Positions 29,324-34,355 of a stretch of DNA of 34,355 nucleotides are shown here, piece by piece. Under the pieces are notes generated by a model. It saw nothing but the letters and a program-made list of their open reading frames with translations. It was not told the DNA's origin and searched no databases. Numbering within the stretch: position 1 is the first letter of the stretch; the number at the start of each line of letters is the position of its first letter. This DNA comes from DASSJM01 sp036280655 (GTDB taxonomy: Bacteria; Actinomycetota; UBA4738; HRBIN12): positions 1-34,355 of the forward strand of contig DASUQI010000061.1 in the NCBI GenBank assembly GCA_036280655.1, given 5' to 3'. Made by a program: the position numbers and the translations under genes.

Positions 29324-32059
29324 TCAGGCGGAGCGCTGTAGCTCGGCGAGCACCATCCGCAGGATGCCGCCGTGCCGGTGGTACTCGACCTCGGCCGCGC
29401 CGTCGATCCGGACGATCGCCTCGAAGGAGCGCTCCTCCCCCTCGTCGGACCGCGCGGTCACCCGGACGCGCTCGCCCGGCGCGATCCCGTCGGCGAGGCC
29501 CCCGATGTCGAACGTCTCACGGCCGGTCAGCCCGAGCGAGGTCGCGTTCTCCCCTGGCAAGTACTGGAGCGGCAGGATGCCCATCCCGACGAGGTTGCTC
29601 CGGTGGATCCGCTCGAAGCTCTCGGCGATCGCGGCGCGAACGCCAAGCAGCGCCGGACCCTTCGCCGCCCAGTCCCGCGACGAGCCGCTGCCGTACTCCT
29701 TGCCGGCGAGCACGACGAGCGGCACCCCCTCCTCGCCGTACCGGACCGCGGCGTCGAAGATCGTCGTGACCTCGCCGCTCGGCAGGTGGGTCGTCCACGG
29801 CCCCTCGGTTCCGGGGGCCAGCTCGTTGCGCAGCCGGACGTTCGCGAAGGTCCCACGCATCATCACCTCGTGGTTGCCGCGCCGGGCGCCGTACGAGTTG
29901 AAGTCCCGCTGCTGCACCCCCCGCTCGAGCAGGAACGTCCCGGCCGGCGAGTCCGGCTTGATCGCCCCCGCGGGTGAGATGTGATCGGTCGTGACCGAGT
30001 CGCCGACCTTGACGAGGCATCGCGCGCCCACGAGGTCCTCGGCCTGCGACGCGGTCGCCCCCTCCGAGAAGAACGGCGGCTCCTGGATGTACGTCGACGC
30101 CGGGTCCCAAGCGTAGACCGGACCCTCGGGCGTCGGGAGCGAACGCCAGCGATCGTCGCCGTCGAAGATCCGCGCGTACTCGCGCTCGAACTGCTTGGAC
30201 GTGACCGAGCGCTCGATCACCTCGCGGACCTCATCGGCCGCGGGCCACAGGTCCCGGAGGTAGACCGGCCCGTCCGGCCCCTCTCCCAGCGGATCGGTGG
30301 TGAGGTCCACGTCGACGTGGCCGGCGAGCGCGTACGCGACGACGAGCGGCGGCGACGCGAGGTAGCTCGCACGCACGAGCGGGTGGATCCGGCCCTCGAA
30401 GTTCCGGTTGCCGGACAGGACGGCGACGACCGCGAGATCCCCCTCGGTGACGGCATCGGCGACGTCGTCCGGGAGCGGGCCCGAATTGCCGATGCACGTC
30501 GTGCACCCGAATCCCACGAGCGAGAAGCCCATCTTGTCGAGGTAGGGCGTGAGCCCGGCCTCGTCGAGGTACTCGGTCACGACGCGCGAGCCCGGCGCGA
30601 GGGAGGTCTTCACCCACGGTTTCGTCTCGAGCCCGGCATCGACCGCGTTCTTCGCGAGCAGACCCGCCGCGACCATCACCGACGGGTTCGACGTGTTCGT
30701 GCAGCTCGTGATCGCCGCGATCACCACGGACCCGTGGCGGACCGGCCCGCGCTCGGTGATCTCCGAGTTCTCGTCCGGGTCGACCGCGCGGTCGGTGCTG
30801 ACGACGGGGTCGACCGGCCCGGTCTGTCCGCCGCCCTCCTCGAGGAAGTCCGAGACCTCGAGCTCGGGCGCGTCGGGCTCGAGACGGTCGCGGAAGGCCT
30901 CGACGAACGAGGTCCACGCGCCCGACAGGGGCACGCGGTCCTGGGGCCGCTTCGGACCGGCGAGCGAGGGCTCGACCGAGCCGAGGTCGAGGTCCACCAC
31001 CTCGTCGAACGTCGGCTCGGCGTCGCCGTCGCGACGGAACAGCCCCTGTTCGTTCGTGTAGCGCTCCACGAGGTCGACGCGGTCGCCCCGCCCGGTCGTC
31101 CGGAGGTACCGCAGGGTCTCCGCGTCCACGGGCCAGTAGGCGGACGTCGCCCCGTACTCGGGGCACATGTTCGAGAGCGTCGCGCGGTCGGCCAGCTCGA
31201 GCGTCGAGCACCCGTCGCCGAAGAACTCGACGAACTTGCCTACGACGCCGTGCGCCCGGAGCATCTGCGTGAGGGTAAGGACGAGGTCGGTCGCGGTCGT
31301 GCCGGCGGGCAGCGCGCCGGTGACGCGGACGCCGAGCACCTGTGGCCACGGCAGGAACATCGGCTGGCCGAGCATCGCGGCCTCGGCCTCGATCCCGCCG
31401 ACGCCCCAGCCCAGCACGCCGAGGCCGTTGATCATCGTGGTGTGCGAGTCGGTGCCGATCACCGTGTCCGGCGCCGCCACCTCGTCGTGGATCGCGACGA
31501 CCGTCCCGAGGTACTCGAGGTTCACCTGGTGGCAGATGCCGGCGCCCGGCGGCACGACCCGGACGTTGCGGAAGGCCTGCTGCGACCACCGCAGGAGCGC
31601 GTAGCGCTCGCCGTTGCGGCGGTACTCCCACTCGATGTTCGCCTCGAGCGCCTCAGGCGAGCGGAACCGGTCGACCTGCACCGAGTGGTCGATGATCAGG
31701 TCCACGTCGACGAGCGGGTCGACGGTCGCGGCGTCGCCGCCCGCGCGTGCCATCGCCGAGCGCATCGCCGCGAGATCCACCACTGCCGGGACGCCGGTGA
31801 AGTCCTGCATCAGCACGCGCGTCGGCATGAACGCGACGTTCGTGTCGGTGGAGGGCTCGGGCCAGCTCGCAAGCGCCCGCACGTCCGCCTCGGAGACGTC
31901 GCGCGTCCCCGCTCGCCGCGCGAGGTTCTCGAGCAGGATCTTGACCGTGTGCGGAAGCCGTTCGAGATCGCCGAGCGGTGCGAGCGGGACCATCTCCACC
32001 CAGCCCTTCGAGGTCTCGAGCCGGGTGCGCGCGCCGAGGTCGTTGCTCACGACCTCCAT
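29324..32059 (-). CDS. acnA: Aconitate hydratase A
   Basis: 911 residues, the usual size of monomeric AcnA/IRP1-type aconitases. It interconverts citrate and isocitrate in the TCA cycle through a [4Fe-4S] cluster. The cluster ligands are Cys453 in SCTNTSNP and Cys519/Cys522 in FGCTTCIGNSGPL. Other landmarks are VDLAAMRSAM, DHSVQVD (124-130), GTDSHTTMINGLG (202-214) and, in the C-terminal swivel domain, TTDHISPAGAI, NSYGARRGNHEVMMRG and KEYGSGSSRDWAAKGP. The ATG at 32059 has GGGAG three bases upstream. The thioesterase gene ends 37 bases before it with no promoter box between, so the two may be one transcript. Enzymes of this class can also act as RNA-binding iron sensors. Confidence 0.96.
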   Translation of the reverse strand: MEVVSNDLGARTRLETSKGWVEMVPLAPLGDLERLPHTVKILLENLARRAGTRDVSEADVRALASWPEPSTDTNVAFMPTRVLMQDFTGVPAVVDLAAMRSAMARAGGDAATVDPLVDVDLIIDHSVQVDRFRSPEALEANIEWEYRRNGERYALLRWSQQAFRNVRVVPPGAGICHQVNLEYLGTVVAIHDEVAAPDTVIGTDSHTTMINGLGVLGWGVGGIEAEAAMLGQPMFLPWPQVLGVRVTGALPAGTTATDLVLTLTQMLRAHGVVGKFVEFFGDGCSTLELADRATLSNMCPEYGATSAYWPVDAETLRYLRTTGRGDRVDLVERYTNEQGLFRRDGDAEPTFDEVVDLDLGSVEPSLAGPKRPQDRVPLSGAWTSFVEAFRDRLEPDAPELEVSDFLEEGGGQTGPVDPVVSTDRAVDPDENSEITERGPVRHGSVVIAAITSCTNTSNPSVMVAAGLLAKNAVDAGLETKPWVKTSLAPGSRVVTEYLDEAGLTPYLDKMGFSLVGFGCTTCIGNSGPLPDDVADAVTEGDLAVVAVLSGNRNFEGRIHPLVRASYLASPPLVVAYALAGHVDVDLTTDPLGEGPDGPVYLRDLWPAADEVREVIERSVTSKQFEREYARIFDGDDRWRSLPTPEGPVYAWDPASTYIQEPPFFSEGATASQAEDLVGARCLVKVGDSVTTDHISPAGAIKPDSPAGTFLLERGVQQRDFNSYGARRGNHEVMMRGTFANVRLRNELAPGTEGPWTTHLPSGEVTTIFDAAVRYGEEGVPLVVLAGKEYGSGSSRDWAAKGPALLGVRAAIAESFERIHRSNLVGMGILPLQYLPGENATSLGLTGRETFDIGGLADGIAPGERVRVTARSDEGEERSFEAIVRIDGAAEVEYHRHGGILRMVLAELQRSA

Positions 32060-32096
32060 GCTCCCAGAAGCGCCCCTTCGACCCGGGCCTGGCCGC

Positions 32097-32600
32097 TCAC
32101 TCCCGGTCCCGGCGCAGCTCCTCGATCGCCTTGCGGTGCGCCATCCTCGTCTCGCGACGGATCCTCGCCTCGTGTTGGCGCCGCTGCTCCGTCGGGGTCG
32201 CGGCGACGACGGGCGGAACGGCACGGGGCGATCCCTCGTCGTCGAGGGCGACGAACACGAGGTAGGCGCTCGAGGTGTGGGTCCGCTCCCCGGTCCGCAG
32301 GTCCTCCGACTCGACCCGCACCCCGACCTCGAGCGAGGTCGTGCCGACGTCGTTGACCGAGGCCTGAACGGTGACGGTGTCGCCGACGTGGACCGGTGCG
32401 AGGAAGGACATCTCGTCCATCGAGACCGTGACGCACATGCCGCCGGCATGCTTGATCGCGGCCAGTCCCGCCGCGGTGTCGACGAGCTTCATGATCACGC
32501 CGCCGTGGACGAACCCCGCGAGGTTGGCGTCGGTGATCTCCATCAGCTGGATCAACGTGACCTGGCTGTCGGCCGCCGGCCGCGGAGCGAGGGTCGCCAC
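32097..32600 (-). CDS. Acyl-CoA thioesterase, hotdog fold (YciA-like)
   Basis: 167 residues. The hotdog domain shows TLIQLMEITDANLAGFVHGG (the N/D-containing FVHGG loop), VIMKLVDTAAGLAA, VSMDEMSFLAPVHVGDTV and VRVESEDLRTGERTHTSSAY, the pattern of YciA/BACH-type acyl-CoA hydrolases. The C-terminal ~35 residues are strongly Arg/Glu-rich (RRQHEARIRRETRMAHRK), probably a helix outside the fold. It releases free fatty acid from acyl-CoA. Start: GTG 32600 is preferred because TAGGAT (32613-32608) ends seven bases before it; an ATG at 32609 would lie inside that box and add only three residues. Confidence 0.9.
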   Translation of the reverse strand: MATLAPRPAADSQVTLIQLMEITDANLAGFVHGGVIMKLVDTAAGLAAIKHAGGMCVTVSMDEMSFLAPVHVGDTVTVQASVNDVGTTSLEVGVRVESEDLRTGERTHTSSAYLVFVALDDEGSPRAVPPVVAATPTEQRRQHEARIRRETRMAHRKAIEELRRDRE

Positions 32601-32607
32601 GCGCGGC

Positions 32608-32613
32608 ATCCTA
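32608..32613 (-). promoter_or_regulatory. Leaderless -10 box of the thioesterase gene
   Basis: Minus-strand TAGGAT is followed after seven bases by the GTG at 32600. It overlaps an alternative ATG start, so the choice of start depends on it. Confidence 0.5.
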
Positions 32614-32628
32614 CGCGAGGGCGGCCGG

Positions 32629-32634
32629 TAGCAT
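32629..32634 (+). promoter_or_regulatory. Leaderless -10 box of the lipoprotein gene
   Basis: TAGCAT is followed after six bases by the GTG at 32641. Together with the minus-strand box at 32608-32613 it forms a compact divergent promoter: the two coding starts are 40 bases apart. Confidence 0.5.
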
Positions 32635-32640
32635 GCCCGC

Positions 32641-33417
32641 GTGCGCGCGTTGCTCGCGTTCCTCTCGGTCGCGCTCCTCGTCGCCTGTGGCGACACCGAC
32701 GTGTCCGGACCCTCGCCGACGACGGCGACGTCGGCGACCTCCGGCGCCACCTCGGACCCGTCGACGTCGTCCGCTTCGCCGTCGGGGTCCCCCAGCGCCG
32801 AACCCACGCCCGAGCCGGACCTGGATCTCCCCGCCGACGCACCGACCCTGGTCGACGACCCCGCGGATGTCGCCCGGGTGAGCGCCGGCGACCTCTCACC
32901 GCTCCTGCCACCGCGCGCCGAGATCGCCTTCACGGCGCTGCAGACGACCCCGCAGGATCCGATCGATCAGATCGCGCTCGCCTGGCGGCGCGGGGCCGAT
33001 CCCTTCGCCTCGACCCGTGGGCTCGTCGTCTGGCAGCGGTCCGACGGCCCGGAGTGGCGGGCGCTGTACGCGTTCACCGACCGGCCGCGCACGGGGGTCC
33101 TCGGCATCTCGATGGAGCCCGGGGACCTCACGGGCGACGGGATCGTGGACCTGCTGACGAACGAGCACACCGGAGGCTCCGGCGCATGCGGGAGGTGGCG
33201 CGTCGTCGCCTCCGAACCCGGGGTGGCAATCGAGATCTTCCGCCGGGACACCTGCGACACCGACATCGCGATCGCGGCCGGCGAGCTTCGGATCCGCGAG
33301 GCCGTCTACGAGCAGGGCGATCCGCACTGCTGCCCGAGCGCCTTCCGGATCACGACGCTGCGCTGGGACGGCGAGGAGTGGGTGGAGACCGGCTCGGAGA
33401 CCCAGCCCGTCGGCTGA
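32641..33417 (+). CDS. Putative lipoprotein with a Ser/Thr/Pro linker
   Basis: 258 residues. A type II signal peptide ends in the lipobox LLVAC with Cys16 as the lipid-bearing residue. Residues about 20-60 are a Ser/Thr/Pro-rich spacer, then a globular domain follows. It contains GDLTGDGIVDLL (an acidic EF-hand-like/FG-GAP-type calcium loop) and at least four cysteines in CGRW, TCDTD and HCCPS. The late GDPHCCPSAFRITTLRWDG stretch resembles a motif of actinobacterial LppP/LprE-type lipoproteins, from memory and not firm. It is anchored on the outer membrane face. Function is unknown. Start supported by the leaderless TAGCAT box. Confidence 0.82.
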   Translation: MRALLAFLSVALLVACGDTDVSGPSPTTATSATSGATSDPSTSSASPSGSPSAEPTPEPDLDLPADAPTLVDDPADVARVSAGDLSPLLPPRAEIAFTALQTTPQDPIDQIALAWRRGADPFASTRGLVVWQRSDGPEWRALYAFTDRPRTGVLGISMEPGDLTGDGIVDLLTNEHTGGSGACGRWRVVASEPGVAIEIFRRDTCDTDIAIAAGELRIREAVYEQGDPHCCPSAFRITTLRWDGEEWVETGSETQPVG

Positions 33418-33552
33418 GCGCCGCTCCACGTCCATCGTTGCCCCTCCCGACAACGGTTCGGTCGTCCGCGCCCTTCCGGCGAAAGGCTCACGTCCGCCCG
33501 CCAACCGGCCGATACACGGAACGACCCACATCCGTGCGTAGGTGGAGGCTCC

Positions 33553-34355
33553 GTGACCCTGGGTGTACCCCGGCGAGGGCAGCGTTGGCTGCTCGTCGTC
33601 CTCGCGCTCGCGCTTGCCGGCGCGGCGGCCTTCTGCTTCTTTCGCTCGAGCACGGCGGGCGAGGAGGCCACGGCGCAGGCCGTGAGCTCGGCGGAGGCGG
33701 CAGCCCGCGGGATCGGCGCGCGCCTGTCGCCCGAAGACCTGAGCGGAACGATGGGGAGCTCCCACGCCGCCAGCGTCTCCGCCTACGTGCATCGAAGGTT
33801 CCTCGAGGCCGACCAGACCGTCATGGTCTGGAACGAGGACGCGGTCGTCGTCTTCGCGGACGAAGTCTCGCTGATCGGAACGCAGGACCGACAGGAGCAG
33901 GATCGGATCGCCCGCGTCCTGTCCGACGGAACGAGGACGCAGCAGACCGAGAGCTCGCTCCACGTCTTCGCGCCGGCACCGGTCGGCGAGGACGGGAGCG
34001 AGACGGTGGTCGCCGAGATCGCTCTCCCGGCGACGGAGATCGACGCCGCGGGACGGACCTGGTTGTACGGCTCGATAGGGGTGGCGCTCGTCGCACTGCT
34101 GGTCCTCGCCGCTGCGCTCCGCCGGGGCGCCGGCGGCGGCTCCTCGTCGGGCTTCGCGGCCAGCGACCCGCGAGACGTCCGCGCGCTCCGCATCGAACGC
34201 CAGCGCGTCGAACGCATGGAGCATGAACTGCAGGACGCGCGGGAGGCCGAGGCCAGGGTTCGCGCCGAGTTCGACACCGTCACCTCCTCGCTCCGTGACG
34301 TCGAGCGGACCGCGAGCGAACGCGACGAGCAGTACCAGCGCCTCGAGACCGACCT
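33553..34355 (+). CDS. Partial two-TM coiled-coil membrane protein, runs off the window
   Basis: 267 complete codons without a stop up to the window end. The GTG at 33553 follows GGAGG (33544-33548) by four bases. A short basic tail is followed by a first helix (about 11-30), an outer domain of about 140 residues (31-170: SAEAAARGIGARLSPEDLSG, YVHRRFLEADQTVMVWNED) and a second helix (about 171-190). A long heptad-rich coiled coil begins at about 205 (ALRIERQRVERMEHELQDAR). The plan of two helices around an extracytoplasmic domain, then a cytoplasmic coiled coil, is that of sensor kinases, diguanylate cyclases or chemoreceptors, but the output domain lies outside the window. No family is recognised, so it is called only by topology. 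Confidence 0.8.
   Translation, partial: MTLGVPRRGQRWLLVVLALALAGAAAFCFFRSSTAGEEATAQAVSSAEAAARGIGARLSPEDLSGTMGSSHAASVSAYVHRRFLEADQTVMVWNEDAVVVFADEVSLIGTQDRQEQDRIARVLSDGTRTQQTESSLHVFAPAPVGEDGSETVVAEIALPATEIDAAGRTWLYGSIGVALVALLVLAAALRRGAGGGSSSGFAASDPRDVRALRIERQRVERMEHELQDAREAEARVRAEFDTVTSSLRDVERTASERDEQYQRLETD

Noticed and set aside
29981..32356. Plus-strand open frame antisense to aconitase
   Set aside because: The aconitase gene has full motif support, and the antisense product has no recognisable domain.

Overview
The window reads as chromosomal DNA of a high-GC Gram-positive bacterium, most likely an uncultured member of the Actinomycetota. The grounds are the base composition (a hand count of 15481-15540 gives 44 of 60 G+C), frequent GTG starts, many transcripts that look leaderless, DUF3105 proteins, a SpoIID/LytB protein with LGFP repeats, an LCP wall-attachment protein, a DrrAB-type exporter and an ECF sigma/RskA-type pair. 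No rRNA, tRNA, CRISPR array, integrase or insertion sequence was seen. Coding density is very high: no gene-free stretch reaches 300 bases. The longest is 1487-1697, which holds two divergent promoters and a small hairpin.

Layout. 71-1486 (-) is a purine permease of the AzgA/PbuG type. 1698-4057 (+) is a three-gene set of small membrane-anchored extracytoplasmic proteins (DUF3105, a His-rich protein, DUF3105). 4064-9194 (-) runs, in transcription order, from a Wzm-like permease and a Wzt-like ATPase with C-terminal extension, through a four-helix SMR-like flippase candidate and a sugar-nucleotide pyrophosphorylase, to the SpoIID/LytB-LGFP protein. 9286-13861 (-) is a compact operon of a coiled-coil protein, two glycosyltransferases and a DrrA/DrrB-type ABC-2 exporter. 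13972-14889 (+) is an HNH nuclease gene with visibly lower GC. 14917-17890 holds an ABM-fold protein, a SAM methyltransferase, a Sec-exported RTX-repeat protein and a VOC protein. 17962-24122 holds four more glycosyltransferases and the LCP protein. 24179-34355 holds an acyl-CoA/acetyl-CoA synthetase-like enzyme, a degenerate receiver-GGDEF protein, an ECF sigma factor with its anti-sigma factor, a two-domain universal stress protein, aconitase, an acyl-CoA thioesterase, a lipoprotein and a partial two-TM coiled-coil protein that runs off the window.

Functionally, most of 4064-24122 fits a cell-surface polysaccharide locus: sugar activation, at least six glycosyltransferases, Wzm/Wzt export, a possible lipid-linked sugar flippase and LCP ligation to the wall, with SpoIID/LytB acting on peptidoglycan. 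This assignment is inferred from families and neighbourhood; no specific glycan can be named.

The most general sequence signal is a repeated start-site grammar: a TAGNNT/TANNNT box followed 5-10 bases later by GTG or ATG at about eleven genes, which predicts leaderless transcription and resolves several ambiguous starts. The best candidates for little-described biology are the DUF3105 / His-rich / DUF3105 set, the receiver-GGDEF protein that has lost both catalytic signatures, and the low-GC HNH nuclease set inside the surface-glycan region.
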